From Cornus controversa (Eukaryota > Streptophyta > Magnoliopsida > Cornales > Cornaceae), in the NCBI GenBank assembly GCA_026545225.1, contig CM048845.1, positions 79,474,533 through 79,538,532 on the forward strand: a stretch of 64,000 nucleotides of DNA, written 5' to 3'. Numbering within the stretch: position 1 is the first letter of the stretch; each line of letters opens with the position of its first letter. Below the pieces are notes generated by a model that worked only from the letters and a program-made list of their open reading frames with translations, was not told where the DNA came from and ran no database searches. Made by a program: the position numbers and the translations under genes. Shown here piece by piece: positions 1 to 11,507 of this stretch.

Positions 1-880
1 TTATTTTCACAATAATTTTGTAATTTTGATGATAGAATTGCTTGTGTATATATGTGACTGTATATATGTATAGGAGATGGAGACCTAGATTTGCCGGAGA
101 GAGAGATGTAAATGGGTTGGATCTAATTTAGAATGGGTTTAAACCATATACTAAGTTTCTTAATATTTTATATATTTGGGACAGATTGCAACGTCTCATC
201 ACACATCATCCGGGAGAACCAACTTGGTATAAAACAATTTAGATTTTCCACTCTCCCTTCCCGCGTCCTCTTAACTTCCTCACCAACTTCGGCAACCAGC
301 AATCTCTCTCTCTCTCTCTCTCATTTTCTCAATTAGTCACAAAATTATCAAGAGGAAGAGGATGACTAACCAAGGAAGAGGACGAGTAACCTTGGTACAA
401 ACCAAGTTTTGGGTACGTATATTATATATACATATGTCTGATTGTGATAGATTTTGTTTAAGGGGATTAATCTTAATTATGTTCTTCCGTTGAACATTTT
501 ATACACACAGCTACAGATCACGAAGCTCTATACTAATGGTTCAGTTTTTTTTTTTTTTTCTCGAATCAGTTTCCGATGGATTGTCTTTTTTTAAGCTTGT
601 ATTTATTTCCAAGTTACTAGGCTTAACGTCCCTTTTTAAAACCTCGATCCCTTTTATCATTGATTTTATTAAGACATACCTTTATTTTTGACGCATTGAT
701 TTATATGTATTAATATCGGAGAGTTGGTTTTGCGTGGGTGTTTTGCCTCTATCATGTAGAGTTGATTATCGAATTGAAAGACACATATAGAGAGTAGGGG
801 GAATGTGATATTTGATTGGTTTATATACAGGTACATTGAGAAGGGCTTTTGGTGTTTGATTAAACAATTGCATACATAAT
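1..880. other. Unassigned flank, no clear gene
   Basis: No recognisable protein-coding gene. The first 100 bases contain a tatatgtataggagatgg-type motif that also recurs in the minisatellite near 5886-6110. A short CT-repeat lies at 301-321. From about 720 onward the sequence begins to resemble the DC1 gene upstream region found near 18180-18300. Confidence 0.5.
362..412 (+). CDS. Possible first coding exon, unknown gene
   Basis: An ATG at 362 opens 17 codons (M-T-N-Q-G-R-G-R-V-T-L-V-Q-T-K-F-W) and is followed directly by a good splice donor, gtacgt, at 413. A CT-rich leader with a CT microsatellite lies just upstream, as in many plant 5' UTRs. No downstream exon could be recognised, so this is only a suggestion; chance occurrence is quite possible. 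Confidence 0.15.
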
Positions 881-1010
881 TCAATCATTTTGCTTGAATA
901 AAAAAAGGTATTGCTTCTAAACAAGGTTGTTAATCTTCCGGATGAGTACATGATACAAAAAAAAAAAAAAACTACTAGTACTGAATTAAGCTAAGTTTTT
1001 GGAGTAGATG

Positions 1011-1085
1011 GTTGTTAACATGGTATCAAAGCCAGGTTTCTGTCCTAGGCAAGGTCCTGAGTTTGAATCTCACTGTCACCCTAAT
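1011..1085 (+). repeat. tRNA-like repeat piece (SINE-like or PBS-like)
   Basis: The stretch holds a tggtatcaaagcc motif followed about 30 bases later by gagtttgaatctc, which resembles a polymerase III B box. It lies in a block (about 1000-1589) absent from the matching upstream region of the intact DC1 gene near 18310-18340. It may be a SINE head or an LTR-element primer site; the sequence alone does not decide. Confidence 0.3.
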
Positions 1086-1155
1086 TAAAAATTGAAACAC
1101 GTGTTGGACTAAAAAGAAGGCCACACGTGAGGATTTAAGTTGCACCCTCTCTAAC

Positions 1156-1589
1156 TGTAACAGCCCGCTTCACCACATGGTATGATATTATCCGCTTTGG
1201 GCCCTAGCCTGCACGGTTTTGCTCTTGAATTTTACTCCAAAAGGCCTCATACCATTTGGAGAGAGCACACCACCTCTTCCACACAATCAAAGTCTTTACA
1301 ATCCACCCCCCTTGGAGGCCCGACGTCCTCGTCGGCACACTTCCGGCTGGGTCAGGCTTTGATACCATCTGTAACAGCCCGCTCTACCACATGGTATGAT
1401 ATTGTCCGCTGTGGGCCCTAGCCCGCACGGTTTTGCTCTTAGATTTTACTCCAAAAGGCCTCATACCATTTGGAAAGAGCACACCACATATATAGCACAT
1501 CCTCTTTCCACACCCAGACAATGTGGGATTGGGCACCCTTGGGGACAAGAGGAGACAAACACACCTCTTCCACACAACCAAGGTCTTTA
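1156..1589 (-). mobile_element. TRIM element copy (LTR-internal-LTR)
   Basis: Fossil terminal-repeat retrotransposon in miniature. Two direct repeats starting tgtaacagcccgct (1156-1300 and 1370-1589) flank about 70 bases of internal sequence. Read on the minus strand, the repeat is followed by a tRNA-Met-type primer site (atggtatcaaagcc). The same family recurs at 24129-25111, 42660-42973 and 49222-53238. It sits in the upstream region of the DC1 pseudogene at 1691 and is absent from the matching place near 18330. Confidence 0.7.
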
Positions 1590-2588
1590 GAAGTTTAATT
1601 AGTTGCAAACTGCTACTTAATTCCCACCACACCACATTCCCTTTTTTCCTCCAATATTAATATTATTGTCCCTGGCTACCAAACATAGTGATGGAAATGG
1701 AGATTCAACATCAACATTTTAGCAAATGCCATGAACATCGATCCTTTGACCAAACATAATGAGGCCAACTCATTTCAGGTCCGGCCTACGTACTGTTGCA
1801 ACAAAAATGACTGCAAGTATTACATCCACAAATACTGTTTTCAATTGTCGTTAAGGCTTCAGATCAAACACGGGCCTCTTTCAACTGCAACACCCTCTCA
1901 CCCTCCAATATAAACATCAGCTTGACCAGTAATATTCTGATGATGATGTCATCATCTGCCATGCCTGTGGACGCGATACGCCGGACTTCTTCTTCTAGTG
2001 TTCTGATCGTGTGTGAATTTGACCTTGATGTTGTTTGTGCTTCACTGATGCCCATGGCCACTAATGAGCATCCGATTCAACATCTCAACAAAAAGCATCC
2101 CTTGATTCTCTGCTTTATGAACAAGAATTTTAAGTTTTACTGCAATGCATGCACGCTCCTTATTGAGGTGGGTTTGATGCTCTATGTTTGCCTTGATTAC
2201 TATTTTTTGCTGCACAGCTCATGTGTTGAATTGCCACTAACCATCACACACACCCCTTCAACCCACAACACCCTCTCACCCTCTTTTCTAAAGCACGTAA
2301 TCCTAATCAATAGTGCAATGCCTGTGGGTGCCGAGAAATGGAGTGCTACTTCAGTTGTTATCAGTGGTTATTCCAACTCGAAAAACCTGTTTGAACCAAC
2401 CATTTATTGTGTAGAATGCCTGAAAGTAGGAAGAAACTATGTTGCTCATTTTGATTGCCTATCTCTGAGGTACGCCCACAACCCATTTTACCTAAACTGT
2501 TAGCTGCTTCTTTTATGGTTTCACTTTCTTTTCACTTCAAAAATCACGTAAATAAAATGAATTAATTTAGGATTTGGATTTTATATAC

Positions 2589-2656
2589 GGCATAGGTGAA
2601 GGTTAGAGATCCCCATGTGGGTGGCATAGGTGAAGGTTAGAGATCCCCATGTGGGT
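2589..2656 (+). repeat. 34 bp tandem duplication in intron
   Basis: Two adjacent, identical 34-base units beginning ggcataggtgaagg, inside the intron of DC1 copy 1. The intact gene has a single unit at the matching place (about 20050-20080), so the duplication is private to this copy. Confidence 0.85.
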
Positions 2657-4221
2657 GTCGTCTCCACAGACAACATGAATTCTATTTCATGTGAGTTGAT
2701 CTCTATCCTCTTTAATTTTTTTTGTGCACATCATTGTGTTGTGCAACATAATGTCATCCCCGATCACATAAATTGAAATGGGTTCGCCGAATTAAGGTTC
2801 AAAAAATCTGCATTTCATTTAAAAATGTTGTTTTGGCCCGAATTCCAGGCCTGGCCAGATTGTTTTGCCACCATTGACCTCTCTTTTTATCTCTTTTTTA
2901 ATGGGTTTTAACCCAATTCTTAGGGTCTATTGTAACCCGTTATATTAAAGGAGGTTAGGGTTTGTATTCTTCAAGTTGAATAGTGAAAATTGTGAAATAG
3001 AAAGCTTGAGGAGTATGTATCTTAAGAATGATTTCCAATCGAAAATAGTTTTTTTGGGATCAAAATGATTCGACAAGACAGTACCAAAAGAGTATTTCTG
3101 CCCACCATTTTTGGTCTTTTTTTTATTTTTTTTTATCGGCACCTTTTTTGGTCTTTCGGCGATCCAAAGGGGTCATATGACTTGTATAGACTTCGATAAT
3201 TAGTGTATAGTACAACTTTTGTCAACCACTAAGTTACAATGGCACATCCCTTAGAAGGGATATAAAATTAGTCAAAAAAAAATTAAAATAATAAAATAAA
3301 AGAGTCGGTCCTTTAGAAACAAAAGAAAAGGAAAAAAAAAATCCCTAAAAGAGGTAGAACCATAGAAGCTATCCTCTAAACATTGATCTTAATAATTAAT
3401 ATAGGTTGGGTCTAAGTTTGTCCGAGTCACAGCTTTTAAGTAAAAGTACAAAATTGGGTAAGATTTTTAAGTAATAAAACACTATTTCAATCCCTTTGTC
3501 ATTTCTTGTCTGTTTCTTATTTACCTCTTTAATTTCTTCTTAGGAAGCAAAAGACACTTCGTCTAGAAGTGTTGTACAGGTATCATACACTCCTCAACTG
3601 CTTTTTAGATGTGTATTGATTTTTTTTTTTTTTTTGGGACATGCGGGGTGCACGATGAGAATATGCGATGTATATTTTGTAATTTTTGGAAGTACAAAGA
3701 AACTCCTAAACTTTTCTAAAATTATAAAAAGACATCTAAACTATTTTTTTGAGCATTTCATTCCCTCATATTCTAAAAGTTAACAGCTTGACCATAGAAG
3801 AACTATAATGACATAAATATATTCCTTAATATGAACCATTATGTCATTTTCTCAATAAATATAGTGTTTTTTAAATAAATATTCAGAAAAATAAAAAAAA
3901 TAGGTAGATAAAATTCTTAAATAATAAGTTTAGAAACAAAAATAAAAATAAAAGGCCAATTGAACTTTATTTAACATAAAGCCATGTTGTTTTGTGTGGT
4001 ATTTTGTATTTAAATTTATTTGTTTGTTATTAGGAAAATGGAGTAACGTGCAAGGTTCCAGTAGTGGGTTTGAACCTAATGACAACACCCATTTTTGAAA
4101 ATACGTTAATTGCATTATAATGAATTGAAGTATTTGTGTAATTTAATCTTTTTTTATTGTTAGATTTATGGTATCATGGATATTGGTTAACTTGTTAAAT
4201 CTATATTAATATATTTTATTA

Positions 4222-4593
4222 GGGTAAATTATTCTAACCTCTCCTGAGGTTTGATTGACTTTACTCCGGCTACCTTTGCTGTTAATTGACAATCAACTCT
4301 GTTAAAGTCAATTAACATAAAAAAAATCAAAATGCTAAAACTATCCTTGATGGCGGTAGTTTTGGTTTGGCATTGATGGAGAAAACATATACATATAACA
4401 TGTTAATTTCAGTCACACGATTAGAAATTAAGGTTATTTTTGCACAAAAGCATTATAACTTGATGGTACCTTTGTAATTGTTGATTTTGTTTAATGAATC
4501 GTTAGTCTGATAGGGGTGTCAGAGTAATTTTGTAAAAACTTTAATTTGAGTGTAATTAGGCCAAACCTCAGGAGATGTCAGAGTAATTTACCC
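4222..4593. mobile_element. Mutator-like MITE, 372 bp
   Basis: Terminal inverted repeats of about 31 bases: it opens GGGTAAATTATTCTAACCTC and closes with the near reverse complement, ending GTAATTTACCC. It is flanked by a 9 bp target duplication, attttatta (4213-4221) and attatatta (4594-4602), one mismatch. Nine-base duplications point to the Mutator superfamily. No coding capacity. It lies in the intron of DC1 copy 1. A related, incomplete copy in the opposite orientation lies at 55450-55776. Confidence 0.8.
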
Positions 4594-4941
4594 ATTATAT
4601 TATTATTTTATAGTTGTATTCCCATCGTGTCTATGTCCGTGTTTGTGTCTTGTTTTTTTATAGAATTTATTGTGTTCTTGTTGTGTCGTACCCGTGTTCG
4701 TGCTTTCTAGACTTCTATAGATCATTTATCACATATATGTGGTTAGTTTTTCTTATTTATTTATTGACATAATTTTTGGGTCCTTTTTAGGTTTTACGAG
4801 TAGAGGAAGAGTGGGCCTTAACTTGCAATCTTGGGGGAAATGCTTGCCTCAGGCCATATAAGAAGGAACTTCCTTCTGTAAGATGATGTGGTCCAACCAA
4901 AATATAACACATATCATAAAATTAAAAAATTACTAAAACTT

Positions 4942-5773
4942 TGTTGGAGAATATATTATTGGAGTGATTTATGGAATTGATTTTAGAAAATTTTCATTAA
5001 TGTATTTTCCATATTTATCACATGTATTCTTTCACCTATAAATAGAGGTGGTCATTGAACAAAACTAAGAAAGAATACAATAAAAGTGATGCAGGCCTTT
5101 GAACTTTGTGTGGAGTGGATGTAAGTCATAGTGGCCGAACCATATTATATTCTTCTGTTCTTCTTGTTTAATTTCTCTCTTCAATTTTATTTTGTCAACA
5201 TGGTATCAGAGCAGGTTTTTGTACCTTACCATACTCTAGATTCATCTCAGATATTCAGATCAACTTGTCTTAGATCTCAGGATCAACTCGTCTCAGATTT
5301 TTGAATCAATTCGTCTTGAATCTCTGGATCAACTTGTCTCGGATCTCAGGATCAACTCGTCTCGAATCTTCGGATCAACTCGTCTTGGATCTCTAGATAA
5401 ACTCGTCTCAGATCTTATGATCAACTCGACTCGGATCCCCCAAAACTTAGTATTTAGTTTCAAGTTAGACACTTGAGTTAAAATTTTCGTGTACCAACTT
5501 GAGGGGGGTGTTGGAGAATATATTATTAGAGTGATTTATAGGATTAATTTTATGAATCTTCCATTAATGTATTTTTCATATTTATCACGTGTATTCTTTC
5601 ACCTATAAATAGAGGTGGTCATTGTAAACAAAACTAAGAAAGAATACAATAAAAGTGTTGTAACCCTTTGGACTTTGCGTGTCGTGGATGTAGGTCGTAG
5701 TGGCCGAACCACGTTATATTCTTTTGTTATTCTTGTTTAATTTTCCATTCAATTTTATTTTATTTTATCAACA
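4942..5773 (+). mobile_element. Small non-autonomous LTR element (TRIM/SMART-like)
   Basis: Fossil. LTRs at 4942-5200 and 5509-5773 (TGTTGGAGAATA ... CAACA), a tRNA-Met primer site tggtatcagagc right after the first LTR (5201-5212), and a purine tract gaggggggt just before the second. The 5 bp target duplication AACTT lies at 4937-4941 and 5774-5778. The roughly 300-base internal part has no protein; it is filled by a 22-25 base repeat (gatcaactcgtctcagatct type). The LTRs differ at many positions by eye, so it is not recent. It is nested in the Mutator-like element. Confidence 0.88.
5225..5445 (+). repeat. Short tandem repeats inside the LTR element
   Basis: About nine imperfect units of 22-25 bases built on gatcaactcgtctcagatct, filling most of the internal region of the element at 4942-5773. 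The units touch with no spacers. Confidence 0.75.
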
Positions 5774-5885
5774 AACTTATTTCAACATGATTCTCCCTTT
5801 CCTCTCTTTTCATATATCAACTTCTCAAGTATCCTTCTATCATATAGTTTTGTAAAAGTAAACACCATAAAGGAGATCTGGAAAG

Positions 5886-6110
5886 AGATGTTTATATGTA
5901 TAAATGTATAGGAGATGGAGATTTGCTGGTATATATATGTATATATGTATGGGAGATGGAGGTGTAGATTCGATGGTGTATATATACATGTATATGCATG
6001 TGTGTGAGAGATAGAGATGTAGATTTGCAGGTGTATATATACATATATATCTATTTGTGTGTGTGTGTATATATATGAGAGATGAAGATGGACATGAAGA
6101 TTAGTTGGAA
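5886..6110 (+). repeat. TA/TG minisatellite with ~55-60 bp units
   Basis: About four degenerate units, each an alternating tatata/tgtgtg tract followed by gagatggaggtgtagattt-like sequence. It lies within the Mutator-like element. A similar piece occurs at 40-100, which suggests another copy of the element just beyond the window start. Confidence 0.6.
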
Positions 6111-6779
6111 AAGAGAGAAAAAAAAATCTAAAAAATAGGTTCTTGAAATCCAATTCATCTCTTAAAATTGATTTATATCTTTATTTTTTCTTATTTATAT
6201 ATTTGAGATATGTGTTAACATTTGGTTGAACCACATCACCTTGGAGAAGGAACTCCTTCTTATATGGCATGAGACAAGCATTGTCCATCTTGGGGATAAA
6301 GAGTTCGATACGTCAACTGAATGTGGTTAAAAAAGTCATTGATGAAGTGGTTAAAAAAGTCATTGTCTAATAACAAAGATGGAGGGGACAAAGTTGGAAG
6401 GTCCTGATGGTGCAACTGAAAAGGTAGGGGTTGGAGATACACTACAAACCCTACCCTTGTTGAGCTTGATAAAGAAATCTGGATGCTTTGCATAGTGATA
6501 GAGGCACAAAAAGCTATTAATACGTACTAGAGGCACTTGAGGAGAAACTTGCACAACTTGGAAAAGACAAACTTGAAATGTTAGACTTGGGTAAGAAATC
6601 AAATTAATTTACTAAAGATTGGACATTGAAGGGTAAAGTGCAAGTTTGGGTTTGCTGTGATGGTAAACATTGTTGATTAAATTTGTGTAACACGAAGGAC
6701 ACCATAGTGTTAGCACTAGTTGTAGTGGTGGTAGTTTGCATGTTATTTAAGTTTGAATTTGTTGTGTAACGTTTAAAAA

Positions 6780-7129
6780 ATATGATTTCTCAACTGTAGA
6801 ATTAAAACACTATGGCCAAACTTCAAGCACAGAATATATATCTAGTTGTTCATGATCAGACCTAAAGTTCACGACTGTGTGACCCATTGACCTCTCTATC
6901 TTTAAATATATAAAGAAACTAGAAAGTAGAAACCAAGTTAAAGACAGTTGAGGAGGAACGTGCACAACACAATGCACTTGGATTAATGTAAAAAAACAAT
7001 GATTTCATTTTTCCATTCATTGAAGGTTCAACTTCAAAAATAAATGCAATGTGGGTTTTTGCTCTGACCGGTTGAAATGGTGACTATTAATTACATATTA
7101 TTTTGTTTGTCTATTGAGTATTATATATG
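6780..7129. other. Intergenic, partly duplicated sequence
   Basis: No gene seen. The piece 6810-6900 (atggccaaacttcaagcaca...) resembles 17851-17930 next to the intact DC1 gene's upstream region, so this is part of the duplicated neighbourhood. Confidence 0.5.
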
Positions 7130-8120
7130 TAAGGAATCTAGCACTTGGATTGTTGAAGTCTCATAAAAAGAAGAGATGGGAGTGGTTTTCTGGTTCGTTG
7201 AGACACAAACAATAGGTATTGGTGGATTGGATGAATAAGAGTGATTTTTTTTTCTATCAAGGGTGGAAAGTCTTTCATGGAGGGCAAGCCAGAGAATGAA
7301 CCCGTCTTTAGGGATGATGCAGTTGTTCCAGACGAGGTGGCTCCATATGGTGGGAGAAGGGGCTAATGAGAAGGCTTTGTAGGTTAGTTTCAATGAAAAG
7401 TTCCCATCAGTCGAGGGGGTCTAGAAGGGGATATCAAGGCTCGAGGAGGATGAAGGGAGGGATGGAGTTAAGTTCTTGGTTTAGGAAACGAAGGGGATAG
7501 GGGAGGGACCAATTGTTACCATCAATTATTTCTTTCAGCTTGGATTGCTTCAAAAGCCCAGTGGAAAGAAAATGATTCTCAAGCATTCTAGAGCAAAGGG
7601 GACCGTTTGGAGACCAGTTATCTTGCCATATGGGAAGATTGAGATCCAGTGTCTATTCTCCAATTGATGAAAGGCTTGGCCAAAGCTCTAAGTTGAATGA
7701 GCCTTCTCCAAAACCAAGAGTTGTTCTGTGGAATTTTACGGTCCCAGAAGCAGTTGTTTTGATGAGGTATGTTTTCACCCATCTCACCCAAATGTTGTTC
7801 CTGTTATCTTCAAAAATTGCCCAGATATGCCTTGTGATTTTTGCCTTGTTGGAGATCTCAATGTTTCTAATACTAAGGCCCTGTTTGGCAAAACTTTTGC
7901 TTCTGCTTTTATGTAGAAGAAAAAGAGAAGTAGAAACTAAATCAGGAAGCTGGTACTCCTACCTTCCTTTAAAAGCTCTTTTTGGACTTCTAACCTTTTC
8001 TCCCTTAACAATCCAAACACTCTCTAAAACAACTTTTGAGCTTGAAAAATTGAAAGCCGCTTTTCAAAAGCTAATCCAAACAGGGCCTAAGACCACCTTC
8101 AGTTTCTGGTTCGTGTACAT
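7130..8120 (-). mobile_element. L1-type LINE relic (RT downstream region)
   Basis: Minus-strand remains of a plant L1-type non-LTR retrotransposon. The readable order is a GGLSIRN-like motif near 8100, then HIWAIFEDNRNNIWVRWV (about 7860-7800), then NWSLPYPLRFL (about 7505), then the zinc-binding RVT domain VWNNCIIPKDGFILWLAL (about 7345-7290). This is the usual layout after the reverse transcriptase core. Frames shift and stops interrupt it; no 5' part, endonuclease or poly-A end is visible. A 211 bp MITE (7877-8087) splits it. The + strand frame at 7630-8133 is a shadow of this relic. Confidence 0.8.
7877..8087. mobile_element. PIF/Harbinger-type MITE, 211 bp
   Basis: It opens GGCCCTGTTTGG and ends with the reverse complement CCAAACAGGGCC. 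It is flanked by TAA on both sides (7874-7876, 8088-8090), the three-base target duplication of PIF/Harbinger (Tourist-like) elements. It is nested in the LINE relic: LINE-like protein sequence continues on both sides. Confidence 0.88.
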
Positions 8121-8189
8121 GGTAATCTTCTGAAAGTACAGTTGAGATCACTAATAACACTTTTAGGAGAATGAAAATTCTAGACAAAA

Positions 8190-8550
8190 AAAGTTTCTTA
8201 CTTTAGTGTAAGTGGTACGTCTTCTTTCTTCTAATTAAGAAGGTTAAGAATTTCAGTTCTAGTAAGAAAAATGCATTTTTTTTAAAAAAAAATCTATAGC
8301 TAAATTCAATTAAATGACCATCTTAATGATCTCAAATAAGAGATCATTTAGTTCTCAGTAGTAACCTTTAGATCATTTAGTTCTCAGTAGGAAATAAAGG
8401 GATAGCCACACTGTTAGTGTTTTAACTTGCTTTTTGTGGTCAAACACTTTTAACAGACACCCAAGCGAGAATTGTGGACTATTTTCTTTTGACAAGTTGG
8501 GACCCACTGTTCTAAGGCCTCATATAAGTGACTTTCCACGAAAGCATAAC
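8190..8550. repeat. Segmental duplicate of 17570-17860
   Basis: Non-coding sequence sharing long matching blocks with 17570-17860, e.g. aggttaagaatttcagttct and the stretch around gacaagttgggaccca. There are small insertions in each copy. It shows that the DC1 neighbourhood was duplicated beyond the genes. Confidence 0.75.
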
Positions 8551-8554
8551 TTGA

Positions 8555-10845
8555 TTTAATTAATATTATATTTTAGGAGTATGTGTTAGGAATGAAGTTA
8601 GTGAGAGAATAAATAGAATTATAAAAAACATCCATATATAAGAATTACCACTTTCATCTTCCTCTTGGCTCTCATCAACAAGACTTTCAGCTTTCTCTTG
8701 GATCTCATCAAGAACCATTCGATTCAGTTTCGTCTCGGCTTACACCTGAGTTCTTTTCTTTGGATTTTTTTTTGTACTCATTGTTTGCTATTAGCTCTTG
8801 AAATCAAAAATTTTTAATAAAAAATTACGTTTGTAATGAGTCATGTTATCGAATTGAATATCTAACTAATAAATCGCACACAAATTTAATCATAAATAAT
8901 CAGCCTATAATATAATCATAACTCGGAATATTAATTCTAACAGTACATGATTGGATTTTATATGCATAATGCACTTAGAGATATATAATTGATAATGGAT
9001 GTGTAATAAATAATATTATATTTTAGGAGTTTGTGTTAGGGATGAAGTTAGAGTGAAGAAATAGAATTAGAAAAAAAAAATACTTATTTAAATAATATTA
9101 TATTTTATTAGTATGTGTTAGGAATGAAGTTAGTGAGAGAATAAATAGAATTATAAAAAACATCAATATATAAGAATTACCACTTTCATCTTCCTCTTGG
9201 CTCTCATCAACAAGACTTTCAGCTTCCTCTCGGATCTCATCAAGAACCATTCGATTCAGTTTCGTCTCGGCTTACACCTGAGTTCTTTTCTTTGAATTTT
9301 TTTTTCTACTCATTGTTTGCTATTAGCTCTTGAAATCAAAATTTTTTTAATAAAAAATCACGTCTGTAATGAGTCATGTTATCGAATTGAATATCTAACT
9401 AATAAATCGCACACAAATTTAATCATAAATAATCAACCTATAATATAATCATATTTGGTGTAGATTTTTTGTGCCTAACTCGGAATATTAATTCTAACAG
9501 AACATGATTGGATTTTATATGCATAATGCACTTAAAGATATATAATTGATAATGGATGTGTAATAAATAATATTATATTTTAAGAGTTTGTGTTAGGGAT
9601 GAAGTTAGAGTGAAGAAATAGAATTAGAAAAAAAAATACTTATTTAAATAATATTATATTTTAGGAGTATGTGTTAGGAATGAAGTTAGTGAGAGAATAA
9701 ATAGAATTATAAAAAACATCAATATATAAGAATTACCACTTTCATCTTCCTCTTGGCTCTCATCAACAAGACTTTCAGCTTCCTCTCGGATCTCATCAAG
9801 AACCATTCGATTCAGTTTCGTCTCGGCTTACACCTGAGTTCTTTTCTTTGGATTTTTTTTTCTACTCATTGTTTGCTATTAGCTTTTGAAATCAAAATTT
9901 TTTTAATAAAAAATCACGTCTGTAATGAGTCATGTTATCGAATTGAATATCTAACTAATAAATCGCACACAAATTTAATCATAAATAATTAGCCTATAAT
10001 ATAATCATATTTGGTGTAGATTTTTTGTGCCTAACTCAGAATATTAATTCTAATAGAACATGATTGGGTTTTATATGCATAATGTATTTAGAGATATATA
10101 ATTGATAATGACTGTGTAATAAATAATATTATATTTTAGAAGTTTGTGTTAGGGATGAAGTTAGAGAGTGAAGAAATATAATTAGAAGAAAAATACTTAT
10201 TTAAATAATATTATATTTTAGTAGTATGTGTTAGGAATGAAGTTAGTGAGAGAATAAATAGAATTAGAAAAAATATCAATATATAAGAATTACCACTCTC
10301 ATCTTCCTCTCGGCTCTCATCAATACGACTCTCAGCTTTCTCTCGGATTTCATCAAGAACCATTCGATTCGGTTTCGTCTTGACTTACACGTGAGTTATT
10401 TTCTTTGGCTTTTTTTTTCTACTCATTGTTTGCTATTAGCTTTTGAAATCAAAATTTTTTAATAAAAAATTACATCTTTAATGAGTCATGTTATCGAATT
10501 GAATATCTGATTAATAAATCAGACACAAATTTAATAATAAATAATCAGCTTATAATATAATCATAATTGATGTAGATTTTTTGTGCCTAGCTTAGAATAT
10601 TAATTCTAACAGAACATTATTGAATTTTATATGCATAATGTACTTGGAGATATATAATTAATAATGGTTGTGTAATAAATAATATTATATTTTAGGAGTT
10701 TGTGTTAGGGATGAAGTAAGAGATTTAAACAGAATTAGAAAAAAAAAATACTTATTTAAATAATATTATATTTTAGGAGTATGTGTTAGGAATGAAGTTA
10801 GCGAGAGAATAAATAGAATTATAAAAAATATCAATATATAAGAAT
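8555..10845 (+). repeat. Tandem array, four copies of a 530-560 bp unit
   Basis: A long unit is repeated head to tail. The landmark accactttcatcttcc (or accactctcatcttcc) occurs near 8647, 9179, 9734 and 10292, giving periods of about 532, 555 and 558 bases. Each unit also holds gtgttaggaatgaagttag, a TC-rich block, gagtcatgttatcgaattga and a shorter internal restart (gtgttagggatgaag). The second and third copies are the most alike. No conserved reading frame runs through the units. The array is AT-rich and ends near 10845, where shorter, degraded partial units continue. Confidence 0.9.
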
Positions 10846-11472
10846 TATAATATATATTTTTTAATTTCTTTGAATTTTAAAAATAAAAAGATGGTGTGTT
10901 AGGATGAAGTGTGAGAGAAATAATAAATAGAATTAGAAAAATTATAAAAATAAGAATTATAATTTTATTTTTATTTTTTCTGAAATAGGAATAATTTGTG
11001 TTAGGGATGAAGTGCGAACTAAATTGAAATTCTAACCTAATTAAGCCACTCTAAATGGATTTGAATTTCTTTAGACATTTAAGGAAAAAAAGAATTATAA
11101 TTAAATTAAATGATTTGAAACTCCGTAAATTAATTTTTCTAATCAAATTATTTAAATTTTAAAAATAGGAATATTTTGTGTTAGGAATGAAGTATAAGAG
11201 AAAGAATAAATAGAATTAGAAAATTTATAAATGTATGAATTATAATATAATTTTTATTTTTTCTGAAATAAGAAGAGTTTTTATTAGAGCTAATGTGTAA
11301 GACAAATAATAAATAGAATTAGAAAAGAACACTCGGTGTTTAAGATTTATGGAAAGATTATGTTTCTATGTATTTATTAGAATAAATATATTATAATAAA
11401 AAAATAAGAATGCATTATAAAAATAAAAAATTTACTGAAACTTTTGAACCTCTTTGTACTTTTAGTATAATA

Positions 11473-11507
<35 letters not shown>

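Larger units (their letters stand above)
4837..6286. mobile_element. Mutator-like (MULE-type) non-autonomous element
   Basis: Long imperfect inverted ends of about 75-80 bases (4837-4915 against 6200-6286), sharing the block gccatataagaagga. A perfect 9 bp target duplication ATCTTGGGG flanks it (4828-4836 and 6287-6295), the Mutator signature. It interrupts exon 2 of DC1 copy 1: with one duplication copy removed, the exon reads on as in the intact gene at 22113. No transposase is visible. It contains a nested small LTR element (4942-5773) and a TA/TG-rich minisatellite (5886-6110). Confidence 0.85.
1691..6606 (+). pseudogene. DC1-domain gene, copy 1 (broken)
   Basis: Host pseudogene matching the intact DC1 gene at 18445. 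Its start (ATG 1691) and leader are conserved. Exon 1 runs to 2469, where the gtacgc donor is kept. It is much shorter than its sister: the first module is shortened and rearranged near 1740-1790, reading frames shift, and a stretch equal to about 700 bases of the sister is missing near 2375, so only modules 2-3, part of 4 and the end of 8 remain. The intron is 2470-4790. Exon 2 restarts at 4791 after a cctttttag acceptor, is split by a 1450 bp Mutator-like element (4837-6286) and resumes at 6296 to a TAA near 6606. Downstream, 6620-6770 matches the intact gene's 3' UTR. It cannot make the ancestral protein; a 193-residue frame at 1922-2503 is what remains open. Confidence 0.85.

Noticed and set aside
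5225-5445. Regular 22-25 base repeats, CRISPR-like at first glance
   Set aside because: Units touch with no unique spacers and lie inside a small LTR element in a plant genome.
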